Positions 23,843-32,014 of a stretch of 64,000 nt of DNA are shown here, in pieces. The stretch comes from Robiginitalea sp. (GTDB lineage: Bacteria; Bacteroidota; Bacteroidia; Flavobacteriales; Flavobacteriaceae): the NCBI GenBank assembly GCA_024642005.1, contig JAHECA010000009.1, forward strand, positions 1 through 64,000. Reading direction: 5' to 3'. Within the stretch, counting starts at the first letter, position 1. Each line of letters opens with the position of its first letter. The notes under the pieces were generated by a model. It was not told where the DNA came from and searched no databases. It saw only the letters and a program-made list of their open reading frames with translations. The position numbers and the translations under genes are program-made.

Positions 23843-25320
23843 TGGTTTCGAAAATGTTAGGGGATCGGGCAAAGCAGGCATCAAGCATGGAGAGGCGGAT
23901 TCTGGAAAGGTTCTGCATCGGGTTGTGGGTCATCGCGATGGCTTCAGGGGTTACCCTTTCGGCCCAGGAGGGCAACTACAAATTCGAGAATTTCGGCAAT
24001 GCGTCCGTGCTGCTGAACGGCAATGTTACCGGGAGCGTTGCAGACCTGGGCCTGGTTTATTACAACCCGGCCCGGCTGGCCCTGATCGAAGACCCGTCCT
24101 TTACGGTTGGGGGTAAGGCGTATGAATGGTCCACTTTTTATTTCAATGAAATCCTTCAAACAGATAAAGGTTTAAAATCCGATAAGTTTGGAGGAATCCC
24201 TGCAACCGTTTCAGGAACCTTCACACTTAAAAGCCTCCCCGGGCACAAATTTGCCTATTCTATCCTTTCCAGGAATCAGGCCAACATCCGCGTCAAATAC
24301 AATTCCGGGTTGCTTGAGGAACCGATATTCCTGGAAGAAACCAGTATAACAGCGAATTTTTCAGAGCTCGAACTCAGGGACCGCCTGCGGGACGACTGGT
24401 TCGGGATTACCTGGGCCTTCCCCATCTCAGAGACCTTCGGTGTTGGGGTATCCCTTTTCGGAAGCATCTACCACTGCTACGGACAAGGAGATATCCTGAT
24501 CACGGCAGATCGGGAAGATGGGGCAGTGATTTCCTACCTCAACCGGCTTGATTTCGACCAGAAAACGTATGGCGGAATCTTTAAGATTGGATCGGCATGG
24601 GTAGTGGACAACATCGAGATGGGGGCGAACATCACACTGCCCTTTATCCCGGTAAAAGAACGTGCCTCCACTTCCTATTATAAATCCCTCAGCGGTTTTT
24701 CGGCCGATCAGGATTTTTTGATTGCCGTGGATTTAAATGATCTTCCCAATAAGCGCCGGACAGCCACCGAAATTTCATTTGGGATGGGAATCCCCTGGAA
24801 AAGTCACAAAATACACCTGAACCTGGACTGGCATGCGGCCGTTTCAACCTACGACCGAATAGCGTTACCCGCCGAGATATTGGCCAATATGGAAAGGAAT
24901 CCATTCCAGGAGGAACTGAAAAGCGTTTTTAATTATGGGGTCGGGGCCGAATTTAACGTCTCCCCATCCCTGAATATCATTGGAAGTTTCAGCAGCGATT
25001 ATTCGGCATTCATTTCAAGCATAAACCTCTTTGATTTTATCAATCAGAGCCAGAAGGATATCAATTTGCTCAACGATTTGTGGCATGTGGCCCTTGGCGG
25101 TGAGTTTACCCGACCCTGGGGGAATATTATCCTGGGAACCAGTTATGCCAGCTCCAGGAGCAATATTGGCACAGTGCCCGAAATTCCATCGGAGACCGAC
25201 GTGACCCAGCCCCGAAATGTAACCACGCGAATAAACTATGAGCGGTGGCGTTTTGTCATAGGCATCGAGATACCGTTGCTGCAGGATAAGATGAAGGATT
25301 TACCTATTCCCATTATGTAG
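23842..25320 (+). CDS. FadL/OmpP1-like outer-membrane protein
   Basis: A 492-residue outer-membrane protein resembling the FadL/TodX/OmpP1 transport family, the beta-barrel channels for hydrophobic compounds. The mature part opens with NYKFENFGNASVLLNGNVTGSVADLGLVYYNPARLALIED, the family's N-terminal hatch-like pattern (asparagine-proline-alanine after a Tyr pair). Many amphipathic strands follow. The start at ATG 23842 overlaps the upstream stop, but it precedes the signal peptide by about 15 residues. ATG 23887 (MERRILERF) would give a more usual signal peptide. Paired with the previous barrel protein. Confidence 0.75.
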   Translation: MVSKMLGDRAKQASSMERRILERFCIGLWVIAMASGVTLSAQEGNYKFENFGNASVLLNGNVTGSVADLGLVYYNPARLALIEDPSFTVGGKAYEWSTFYFNEILQTDKGLKSDKFGGIPATVSGTFTLKSLPGHKFAYSILSRNQANIRVKYNSGLLEEPIFLEETSITANFSELELRDRLRDDWFGITWAFPISETFGVGVSLFGSIYHCYGQGDILITADREDGAVISYLNRLDFDQKTYGGIFKIGSAWVVDNIEMGANITLPFIPVKERASTSYYKSLSGFSADQDFLIAVDLNDLPNKRRTATEISFGMGIPWKSHKIHLNLDWHAAVSTYDRIALPAEILANMERNPFQEELKSVFNYGVGAEFNVSPSLNIIGSFSSDYSAFISSINLFDFINQSQKDINLLNDLWHVALGGEFTRPWGNIILGTSYASSRSNIGTVPEIPSETDVTQPRNVTTRINYERWRFVIGIEIPLLQDKMKDLPIPIM

Positions 25321-25395
25321 GAAGCCCTGCCTAAATTCCGGGCAACATATGAAATCGGCCGAATAGGGTAAGTGCCATGCACTCAGGGCATACCA

Positions 25396-25917
25396 TCAGC
25401 TTTCAAGGCGTGCCTTCAGATTGGCCAGGCCTTCTTCAAAATCTTTTCCCACCATTTTATCCATGCTCATAAAAAGCATCATCAGACGCATCGGAAAACC
25501 ACTGCTGCCCTTAAATCCCCATCGCACCTGAGCACCGGTTCCCGATGGCTCCACCTCGAGATAGGCATCAGAAGTCGACTTCCAGGGCTTGAGAAAGCGG
25601 AGCTGTGTTTCGATGCGACGGCCGTCGACCAGTTGGGTTATCTCTTGTTCGCCCGACCCAACCTGCTTGTTGCCGTCCCAGCTGCTCACCGCTCCTACCG
25701 TGCCGTCTGTGCCGCGGAACCCTTTCTGCATGTCAGGGTCCTTTTGGCTCCAGGGCGACCATTGATCCTGGTTCTTCAAATACTTCAGGTACTCATAAAC
25801 CCGCTCGGAAGGAAGCGCGATGGTTACCGTGCGGGAAACGTCGTAATTGGCCGGGGCCAGCAGGTAGAGCACCAGCAAGACCAAAACGAAAAGGGCGAGG
25901 ATGTAGATAACTGTCAT
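25396..25917 (-). CDS. SRPBCC (START/polyketide-cyclase-like) membrane-anchored protein
   Basis: A 173-residue protein with one N-terminal transmembrane anchor (about 3-21, IYILALFVLVLLVLYLL) followed by an SRPBCC domain (about 30-172), a helix-grip fold that binds hydrophobic ligands. The family pattern is visible in TVTIALPSERVYEYLKYLKNQDQWSPW and in the closing amphipathic helix. Ligand unknown. It stands alone, convergent with the FadL-like gene and followed on the minus strand by trmH upstream. Confidence 0.85.
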   Translation of the reverse strand: MTVIYILALFVLVLLVLYLLAPANYDVSRTVTIALPSERVYEYLKYLKNQDQWSPWSQKDPDMQKGFRGTDGTVGAVSSWDGNKQVGSGEQEITQLVDGRRIETQLRFLKPWKSTSDAYLEVEPSGTGAQVRWGFKGSSGFPMRLMMLFMSMDKMVGKDFEEGLANLKARLES

Positions 25918-25976
25918 GGAGCGTTGCTATTCCTTTGGTGGCGGTTAGCCAGCCTGTTATTGAAAGATACAAAAAA

Positions 25977-26630
25977 TCAGTCCGTTTCCTGATAACGCGC
26001 CATGATTTCAGCGGCCGATTGCACGGTTTTGAAGGCCCATTCGAAACGTTTTTCCAAAATTTCAGCATCCGAGAGCTGCCAGGCCACCCCACTGCTGCGC
26101 AGGCGGTTGCTCAGTTCGTGGAGCATGATCGCCGCAGCCACCGAAATATTGAGGCTCTCGGTAAAGCCCACCATCGGGATGCGAACGGCTGCATCGGCCC
26201 GATCGAGTACCTCCCCACTGAGGCCTTCCTTCTCGGTGCCGAAGAAGAGCGCCACCGGCTTGTCGAGGGGCAATTCGCCCGGGCTCAGGTTGCCGCCGCG
26301 CGGGCTGGTGGCTATAATGCGGTAGCCCTGCCGGCGCAGGGTTTCGATACACGATGCGGTTGTGTCGTATCGGGCAACATCTACCCACTTCTGGGCTCCC
26401 ATAGCGATTTTTTTGTCGAGCCGCCGGCCAAAACGGGCCTCGATCAGGTGGGCATCCTGTATGCCGAAAACATCGCAGGAGCGAATTACGGCACTCGCAT
26501 TGTGCATCTGGTAAACGTCTTCAAGGGCAACAGTGATGTGCCGGGTGCGCCTCGAGAGGATATCCCGGAAGCGATCCAGCCGGCGGGGCGAGAGAAATGA
26601 TTCCAGATATGCCAGTTTGCGCAGATCCAT
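25977..26630 (-). CDS. trmH: tRNA (guanosine-2'-O-)-methyltransferase, TrmH/SpoU family
   Basis: A 217-residue SPOUT 2'-O-methyltransferase, most like TrmH, which methylates G18 in the D-loop of tRNA. N-terminal MDLRKLAYLESFLSPRRL and the catalytic region VALEDVYQMHNASAVIRSCDVFGI (Asn and Arg of motif 1), VALFFGTEKEGLS (motif 2) and IPMVGFTESLNISVAAAI (motif 3 of the knot) are clear. The frame continues far upstream, but ATG 26630 gives the family N-terminus. It is divergent from the sirtuin gene. Confidence 0.92.
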   Translation of the reverse strand: MDLRKLAYLESFLSPRRLDRFRDILSRRTRHITVALEDVYQMHNASAVIRSCDVFGIQDAHLIEARFGRRLDKKIAMGAQKWVDVARYDTTASCIETLRRQGYRIIATSPRGGNLSPGELPLDKPVALFFGTEKEGLSGEVLDRADAAVRIPMVGFTESLNISVAAAIMLHELSNRLRSSGVAWQLSDAEILEKRFEWAFKTVQSAAEIMARYQETD

Positions 26631-26687
26631 GCGTATCTTTAAAGGGTTGGCGCCCCCGGCAGGAAGGGCTGCCCTAAAAATAACCAA

Positions 26688-27404
26688 TTGAAGCGGAAAC
26701 TGGTAGTGTTGAGCGGGGCCGGCATGAGCGCAGACAGCGGCCTTAAGACATTTCGCGATGCCGACGGGCTCTGGGAAGGACACGATGTGATGGAAGTGGC
26801 CACGCCCCAGGGGTTTGCCCGGCAGCCTGCCCTGGTGCTGGATTTCTACAACCAACGGCGGCGGCAATTGCTGGTGGCTGAGCCCAATGCCGGCCATCGG
26901 GCCCTGGCTTCCCTGGAATCGGTATTCGAAGTGCAGGTAATTACCCAGAATGTTGACGATTTGCACGAACGGGCCGGCAGTAAGCAGGTGCTGCACCTGC
27001 ACGGCGAATTGCTAAAGGCCCGGAGTACCGGGCCGCAAAGGGAGGTATTCCCCTGGAAGGGCGATATCAGGCTGGGCGACCGCTGCCGGGCCGGGTTTCA
27101 GCTACGGCCGCATATTGTCTGGTTCGGTGAAGAAGTACCCTTGCTGCCCGAGGCCGCAAATCTGGCATCTCAGGCCGAAATCATGATTATCGTGGGTACC
27201 TCCATGCAAGTATACCCGGCAGCCAGCCTGGTACACTTCAAGCCGCCCGGGGCACCCTTGTATTTCATAGACCCTGCCCCTCAGGTTTCCCCGGGGCAAT
27301 TCGACGCCCTGGAGATCATCGCAGAGCGGGCCGCCGTTGGCCTGCCTATTCTGGCCGGGCGCCTAGGTCATACAGGGCACGGGTCTTCCGGGCCCAGGCG
27401 TTAA
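26688..27404 (+). CDS. cobB: Sir2 family NAD-dependent protein deacylase, SIRT5-like
   Basis: A 238-residue sirtuin that removes acyl groups from lysine using NAD. Visible are GAGMSADSGLKTFR (NAD binding), QN..D at Q87-N88-D90, and catalytic H105 in LHLHGEL. The pair Y54 and R57 in FYNQRRR matches the acyl-pocket Tyr-x-x-Arg of SIRT5 and E. coli CobB, so desuccinylase or demalonylase activity is likely. The four zinc-binding cysteines of most sirtuins are missing (one Cys near 128), as in several Bacteroidota members. Alignment to the family requires the TTG start at 26688. The 3' end overlaps the convergent haem-binding gene by 59 bp. Confidence 0.92.
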   Translation: MKRKLVVLSGAGMSADSGLKTFRDADGLWEGHDVMEVATPQGFARQPALVLDFYNQRRRQLLVAEPNAGHRALASLESVFEVQVITQNVDDLHERAGSKQVLHLHGELLKARSTGPQREVFPWKGDIRLGDRCRAGFQLRPHIVWFGEEVPLLPEAANLASQAEIMIIVGTSMQVYPAASLVHFKPPGAPLYFIDPAPQVSPGQFDALEIIAERAAVGLPILAGRLGHTGHGSSGPRR

Positions 27405-27819
27405 TGGCCTCGCGCTGTTCGGGGCTGAGGCGGGCGTCTTCGTGGGTCCAGGTGTAGGAATCGAGCGGCATTTCCCCCTCCTGGACCATTTCGATCACCT
27501 CTTCGAGCTTGTGGTCCTTTCGCTTGACCTCGTAGGTATCCCAGGCCGAGAAATTCAGGTGTCTTTTCCCGTCATTCACATGGCCGGCCAACCAGTACGA
27601 TACCGGGGCCACGGCATTGTACCAGGGGTACTCGGTTTGGTTGCTGTGGCAGTCGTAGCAACTGGTCTTTAGCAATTCCCGAACCTCTGCCGGAGGGTTG
27701 GTCTCAGCGAGGAAGGCAGCCAGGTGTTCGCTGCTGTCCTGGTTTTTTTCGGGGCGGATGAACTGCATGCCGATAAAAACGACCAGCAGGGCCCAGGCTA
27801 TTTTTTTTCCTATTTTCAT
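27346..27819 (-). CDS. Haem-binding domain protein (membrane-anchored)
   Basis: A 157-residue protein with an uncleaved N-terminal membrane segment (about 5-22) and a periplasmic haem-binding domain. The c-type haem attachment motif C54-Y-D-C57-H58 is followed by SNQTEYPWYNAVAPVSYWLAGHV, which is characteristic of the Haem_bd family. It is probably a small monohaem electron-transfer or redox-sensing protein. The stop lies inside the coding end of the sirtuin gene (59-bp convergent overlap). The ATG is preceded on the minus strand by a -7-like TACTTTAG at 27844-27837. Confidence 0.88.
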   Translation of the reverse strand: MKIGKKIAWALLVVFIGMQFIRPEKNQDSSEHLAAFLAETNPPAEVRELLKTSCYDCHSNQTEYPWYNAVAPVSYWLAGHVNDGKRHLNFSAWDTYEVKRKDHKLEEVIEMVQEGEMPLDSYTWTHEDARLSPEQREAINAWARKTRALYDLGARPE

Positions 27820-27849
27820 GGTGTATACCTTTACAGCTAAAGTACATTA

Positions 27850-28422
27850 TTGGACCCGAATTCTCAACTGCTGCAACGACTCGACCATGTGAATGCCTCG
27901 CGGTATGAACGCCTGCGGATGGCTCGTGAAATTCAGCTGCGCCCGGAATGGTTCGGCAACCTCCTGGAAATTGGCCTGTACCACGACCAGCCCATTGGCA
28001 GCCGGGCGGCCTGGGTGGCAGAGTTTGTCTGCAAGCAAGACCTGAGCACCCTTTTTCCGCACCTCGATGCCTTTACTGCCGGGCTTGCCGGCCTGCACGC
28101 CGATTCGGCTATCCGGGCCATGGCCAAAATCTGCGAGATGCTGGCAGAGGCCTATTTCATACCCAAGGCAGGCAACCCTGCGCCCCCATTGAGCCGGGTG
28201 CATCGCGAGCGCATGAGCTCGGCCTGCTTCGACTGGCTCATCGGGCCCCACCAGGTCGCCCCCAAGGCATACAGCATGCGCACCCTTTATCTGCTGGGCC
28301 TGGAAGAGACCTGGATCCACGGCGAACTGAAGGCGATACTGCAAAAGGGCTACCCAAAGGGCAGTGCCGGTTATCAGGCAAGGGCGCGCCGAATTCTGAA
28401 ACTGCTTGAAAAACCGCGGTAA
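27850..28422 (+). CDS. Conserved hypothetical protein upstream of purB
   Basis: A 190-residue cytosolic, all-helical protein of a family seen beside purB in Flavobacteriia. No named domain can be given with certainty; the repeating helices (AAWVAEFVCK, SAIRAMAKICEMLAEAYF, AYSMRTLYLLG) suggest a HEAT-like fold. The natural start is the TTG at 27850, because LDPNSQLLQRLDHV matches relatives better than the first internal ATG (codon 24). A -7-like TACCTTTA is at 27826-27833. It ends 37 bp before purB's ATG, and purB's own promoter lies inside and just after its 3' end. Confidence 0.72.
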   Translation: MDPNSQLLQRLDHVNASRYERLRMAREIQLRPEWFGNLLEIGLYHDQPIGSRAAWVAEFVCKQDLSTLFPHLDAFTAGLAGLHADSAIRAMAKICEMLAEAYFIPKAGNPAPPLSRVHRERMSSACFDWLIGPHQVAPKAYSMRTLYLLGLEETWIHGELKAILQKGYPKGSAGYQARARRILKLLEKPR

Positions 28423-28434
28423 TGCCTATCTTTG
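28406..28434 (+). promoter_or_regulatory. Promoter of purB
   Basis: TTG (28406-28408), 18-bp spacer and perfect -7 element TATCTTTG (28427-28434). The -33 part is inside the 3' end of the upstream gene. The leader to ATG 28460 would be about 20 nt. Confidence 0.65.
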
Positions 28435-28459
28435 CCCTTTCCTAAAAGCATCCACCGAT

Positions 28460-29803
28460 ATGGGCTCCAATTCCCTGTATGCCATCTCGCCGATCGACGG
28501 CCGCTACCAGGCCAAGGTAAGCGCCCTGAGCGCCTATTTCTCAGAGGCTGCCCTGATCCGGTACCGGATCAGGATTGAAGTGGAATACTTCATCGCCCTG
28601 TGCGAGCTGCCCCTCCCGCAGCTTAAAGGTATTGACCGGGCAGCCTTCGGGGCCATGCGCAGCCTGTACACCGATTTCCGGCCCGAAGATGCCCAGGCCA
28701 TCAAAGACATCGAAAAGATCACCAACCACGATGTAAAGGCGGTGGAGTACTTCATCAAGGAACGTTTCGAGCGCCTGGGGCTGGGCGCCAGCAAGGAGTT
28801 TGTGCATTTCGGCCTCACCTCGCAAGACATCAACAACACGGCCATCCCGCTCTCCCTGCAGGAAGCCATAAACGGCGTATACCTGCCAGGGCTCAAAGCG
28901 CTGATCCAGAAATTGGAGGGGCTTGCCAGGGAATGGGACCACATCCCCATGCTGGCCCGCACCCACGGGCAACCGGCCTCACCCACCCGCCTGGGCAAGG
29001 AACTGGAAGTGTTTGTAGTCCGCTTCAAGGAACAACGCGACCTGCTCAGCCGAAACATGCACGCTGCAAAATTCGGGGGGGCCACAGGGAACTTCAACGC
29101 CCATCATATCGCCTACCCCGAAATTGACTGGAAGGCCTTTGGCCGCAAGTTCGTGGAAGAAACCCTCGGCCTGCACTACTCCTTCCCCACCACACAGATC
29201 GAACACTACGACCATATGGCTGCCCTGTTCGACGGGCTCAAGCGTATCAATACCATCCTGATCGACCTCGACCGCGATTTCTGGACCTACATCTCCATGG
29301 ATTACTTCAAGCAGCGCATCAAGGAAGGGGAAGTGGGCTCTTCAGCCATGCCCCACAAGGTCAACCCAATCGACTTCGAGAATTCGGAGGGCAACCTGGG
29401 CATTGCCAATGCCCTGTTTGAACACCTGGCGGCCAAGCTGCCTGTCTCACGCCTGCAGCGCGACCTGACCGACAGCACCGTGCTTCGCAACATCGGAGTA
29501 CCGGTGGCACACACCCTTATCGCCTTCCAGGCCAGCCAGAAAGGCCTCGACAAACTGCTGCTCAACGAGGCGCGTTTGCGGGACGATTTGGAAGCGAACT
29601 GGGCGGTGGTGGCAGAGGCCATTCAGACCATCCTCAGGCGCGAGGGCTACCCGAACCCGTACGAGGCGCTTAAGGGGCTAACCCGTACCAACGCGAAAAT
29701 AGGCCCCGAAACCCTGGCGGCTTTTATCGATACCCTGGAGGTCGACCCGGGAGTCAAAGAAGAGCTCAAAGCACTGCGGCCCGATACCTATACCGGAATC
29801 TGA
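28460..29803 (+). CDS. purB: Adenylosuccinate lyase
   Basis: A 447-residue fumarase/aspartase-superfamily enzyme acting twice in purine synthesis: it splits SAICAR to AICAR and adenylosuccinate to AMP, releasing fumarate. N-terminal YAISPIDGRY, TSQDINNTA, ARTHGQPASPTRLGKE and the flexible signature loop GSSAMPHKVNPIDFENSEGN (catalytic Ser) are intact. The frame opens upstream, but ATG 28460 gives the family start. It has its own promoter, is followed by a terminator, and shares the window with purL. Confidence 0.97.
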   Translation: MGSNSLYAISPIDGRYQAKVSALSAYFSEAALIRYRIRIEVEYFIALCELPLPQLKGIDRAAFGAMRSLYTDFRPEDAQAIKDIEKITNHDVKAVEYFIKERFERLGLGASKEFVHFGLTSQDINNTAIPLSLQEAINGVYLPGLKALIQKLEGLAREWDHIPMLARTHGQPASPTRLGKELEVFVVRFKEQRDLLSRNMHAAKFGGATGNFNAHHIAYPEIDWKAFGRKFVEETLGLHYSFPTTQIEHYDHMAALFDGLKRINTILIDLDRDFWTYISMDYFKQRIKEGEVGSSAMPHKVNPIDFENSEGNLGIANALFEHLAAKLPVSRLQRDLTDSTVLRNIGVPVAHTLIAFQASQKGLDKLLLNEARLRDDLEANWAVVAEAIQTILRREGYPNPYEALKGLTRTNAKIGPETLAAFIDTLEVDPGVKEELKALRPDTYTGI

Positions 29804-29841
29804 GGCCCCTCGCAAGGCGTAATGCCAGGCCTGCAAACAAG

Positions 29842-29875
29842 AAACCCGCTGCCTAGGCAGCGGGTTTACATTTTT
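29842..29875 (+). terminator. Terminator after purB
   Basis: A GC-rich inverted repeat (29842-29853 with 29856-29867; the CCTAGG centre forms the loop) followed by ACATTTTT. It lies 38 bp after the purB stop. It may also stop transcription from the opposite gene, although the minus-strand side lacks a T-run. Confidence 0.75.
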
Positions 29876-29894
29876 AATTGGGCCGATGAAACGG

Positions 29895-30449
29895 TCAGCC
29901 TTTCAGCAGCCCGGCCAGGTCGCCCAGCCCCTGCCCTTCCAGGTCGGCGCTTTGCAGGGCCTGCATCAGCTGCATGAAATGGGCCGGGTTCATCTTTTTC
30001 CCGAGCACCCGTACCAGGGCAAAGCCCTTGTCTTGGCTATCGCCGTAAATAACTACCTCGTCGATGGCATCGCTGCTGCCCAGGTACTTAACCACGCTTT
30101 TCCCGTATTGGGAATTGAGCTTCATAAGCTCTTTGAAATCGGGGTTTTTCAAGATGGCCTTCACCTTTGCACTCTCTTCCGTGTAGGCTGCAGCGTTGGC
30201 ATCGGTTTTCCGGAAGGCCAGGATATTCAGTTTGCGCAAACTCCCCAGGGCTTCACGATGCTCGTCGCTGAGCTCCGTTTCATCCAGCTTCAGGATGTTG
30301 GCAGGGATATCGAGGGAAAAGAAGTTCGGGTTCTCGGCATTGTCTACAAAATATTCCTGCAGACTCTGAGTACCGGAGCAGCTTCCCAGTGCCAGCAACA
30401 GGCCCAGGGTTATAAACATCCAGGCTTTCAGCCAATATATACGTTTCAT
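29895..30449 (-). CDS. DUF4252 domain lipoprotein (second copy of the pair)
   Basis: A 184-residue lipoprotein (lipobox LALGSC, Cys about 24) of the DUF4252 family. The conserved SVVKYLGSSDAIDEVVIYGDSQDKGFALVRVLGKKMNPAHFMQLM region shows relationship to the neighbouring copy, but identity is low, so the duplication is old. The open frame starts at 30470, but ATG 30449 puts the signal peptide first. It is the last gene of an ECF sigma module (sigma, membrane partner, DUF4252, DUF4252), so it is probably an envelope component of that signalling pathway or its target. Biochemical role unknown. Confidence 0.82.
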   Translation of the reverse strand: MKRIYWLKAWMFITLGLLLALGSCSGTQSLQEYFVDNAENPNFFSLDIPANILKLDETELSDEHREALGSLRKLNILAFRKTDANAAAYTEESAKVKAILKNPDFKELMKLNSQYGKSVVKYLGSSDAIDEVVIYGDSQDKGFALVRVLGKKMNPAHFMQLMQALQSADLEGQGLGDLAGLLKG

Positions 30450-30467
30450 AGTGTTGCGATTAAATCC

Positions 30468-30494
30468 CATGCCGCAGGATTTACTGCGGCATGG
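30468..30494 (-). terminator. Hairpin between the two DUF4252 genes
   Basis: An 11-bp perfect inverted repeat (30468-30478 with 30484-30494, 5-nt loop). On the minus strand it is followed by GATTTAATC and not by a T-run. It could act as a partial terminator or as an RNA-stability element that changes the ratio of the two DUF4252 proteins. Confidence 0.35.
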
Positions 30495-30501
30495 GGCTGT
30501 T

Positions 30502-31056
30502 TTATCCTTTGGATTTCGACTTGTCAGCCTTGTTCAGCTCCTCAGGCAAGTTCATCTTCTTGGTGAGGGCACCGATTTTGGTCAGGTCGATGTCGCCGGT
30601 AAGGGTGAGCAACACGGTCTCGATCTTGCGGTCGTTTACCTGCACATTCTCATTGTTGATACCAGTTACGAACATCAGCAGCTCGCTCACGTGGTCGCTG
30701 TCTTTCCCCTGGCGTATGTAGAACTTCACATTGGTGTCTTTGTCTTTCACACGCATCAGTTCGCTCAGGGATGACGATTTCAGGTAGCTGTCTACCGTGG
30801 TTTTCATGTCGGCCGAAACCGCCTTGTCTTCGGTAATGAAGACCTTCACACCGCTGAGGCTCTTGGCGATATCCATGAACTCCTTGGCCTCGGGGTCGTC
30901 TACGTCCACATCCATCTTCATGAGGAGCTCGAACATGTTCTTGTTCACGATCACGGAACTCACCTCGTCCATTTCCTCGTATTTGTCAAAGATAGATTGT
31001 GCGCTGCCCATCAGGGGGGTTGCCAGCAGGGCGGCAAGAATCAGTAACTTTTTCAT
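30502..31056 (-). CDS. DUF4252 domain protein (first copy of the pair)
   Basis: A 184-residue exported protein with a standard signal peptide (MKKLLILAALLATPLMGSAQ). Unlike the downstream copy it has no lipobox, so it is predicted soluble in the periplasm. DUF4252 features are visible in MDEVSSVIVNKNMFELL, LSGVKVFITED and VSELLMFVTG. It ends in a Lys/Ser tail. It lies 15 bp after the membrane partner gene in the ECF sigma module. Confidence 0.85.
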   Translation of the reverse strand: MKKLLILAALLATPLMGSAQSIFDKYEEMDEVSSVIVNKNMFELLMKMDVDVDDPEAKEFMDIAKSLSGVKVFITEDKAVSADMKTTVDSYLKSSSLSELMRVKDKDTNVKFYIRQGKDSDHVSELLMFVTGINNENVQVNDRKIETVLLTLTGDIDLTKIGALTKKMNLPEELNKADKSKSKG

Positions 31057-31071
31057 CGTTTTTTGATTTTA

Positions 31072-31491
31072 CTAGTTTTTGTAAATTTTTTGTTTGGCTT
31101 CTTCGAATTCACTGAGCCGGGCTACCTTCACGGTTCCCCGGTCCAGGTTTTGCGCAATCAGGCCCAGTGCCTTCCGGGTCTGCTGGTAGGCGTACTCCGC
31201 CTCGCGCTGTTCTCGGTATTGATTCCCGAGAAACAAGCCTAGCATTAACACGGCTACCGCGGCAACGGAAATCCACTGAATCACTTTGGTTCTTCTGGGT
31301 TTTAATGGAACCTGCCGGGTAAACCGCTCTGTTTTGGCCTGTGTGAAATAAGAGAACATAGGGGTGTAAGCGCGCAGGTGGGGGGCAACCCCATTCCCTG
31401 CAAAATACATCCGGAGTTCCTGCTCTTCGGCCGCCGTGGTGGTGGCCTCAAAGTATTTTTCCAACAATCGTTCTATTCTATCCGATTCCAT
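31072..31491 (-). CDS. One-pass membrane partner of the ECF sigma factor (anti-sigma-like)
   Basis: A 139-residue protein with a cytosolic N-terminal segment of about 70 residues (LLEKYFEATTTAAEEQEL..., a pattern common in such Bacteroidota proteins), one transmembrane helix at about 71-90, and a short external tail of 48 residues. No zinc or recognised anti-sigma motif is visible. Its start overlaps the sigma factor's stop by 14 bp, so the two are translationally coupled. By position and topology it is the likely anti-sigma factor, but this is inference. Confidence 0.72.
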   Translation of the reverse strand: MESDRIERLLEKYFEATTTAAEEQELRMYFAGNGVAPHLRAYTPMFSYFTQAKTERFTRQVPLKPRRTKVIQWISVAAVAVLMLGLFLGNQYREQREAEYAYQQTRKALGLIAQNLDRGTVKVARLSEFEEAKQKIYKN

Positions 31492-31987
31492 AGCGGTGTT
31501 TTTCTACTAATTTGTCTCGTACGGCCTTCCGCGCCCTGGAAAGGGCCACGCGCACGGCCGTGGGTTTCATATCGAGCATTGCCTCGATTTCTTCGTATTC
31601 GTAAGCCTCCACATCGCGCAGCTGTAAAATCATGCGTTGCTGTTCAGGCAACTCCTGCATGATGCGTTCGATCCAGGCCACGCTGTCTTCGGCTTCCAGT
31701 TGCCGCTGCAGACTTGACTGCGAATCGGCGTAATTGCTGTGTACCAGCTTCAGGTTGCCCGACTGTTTCGACTTGAGGCGGTCCAGGCAAAAGTTCTTGG
31801 TCATGGTCATGGCAAATGCCTCTACATTATTATACCTGCCCATGTTTCGCTTCCCGGCCCAAAGTTTCATGAGCACCTCCTGAGTGGCGTCTTCTGCCTC
31901 CTCGGTAGATACCAGAAGCCGTTTGGCCATCCGGAAGAGCTTGTCCTTGAAGGGCATCACCGTTTTCAGGAACTCTGTTTGCGTCAT
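31478..31987 (-). CDS. ECF RNA polymerase sigma factor (module 1)
   Basis: A 169-residue ECF sigma factor. Region 2 covers about 12-75 (LFRMAKRLLVSTEEAEDATQEVLMKLW, the core-binding helix) and region 4 about 115-160 (LPEQQRMILQLRDVEAYEYEEIEAML, then VRVALSRARKAVRDKL as recognition helix). The frame reaches an ATG at 32014, but ATG 31987 gives the common family start MTQTEF. It leads a four-gene module with a membrane partner and two DUF4252 proteins. No TAnnTTTG promoter is obvious in the 206-bp gap upstream, which may mean autoregulation by the ECF sigma itself. Confidence 0.9.
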   Translation of the reverse strand: MTQTEFLKTVMPFKDKLFRMAKRLLVSTEEAEDATQEVLMKLWAGKRNMGRYNNVEAFAMTMTKNFCLDRLKSKQSGNLKLVHSNYADSQSSLQRQLEAEDSVAWIERIMQELPEQQRMILQLRDVEAYEYEEIEAMLDMKPTAVRVALSRARKAVRDKLVEKHRYGIG

Positions 31988-32014
31988 GACGGTTGATTGG
32001 TTCGTTGCCTGCAT

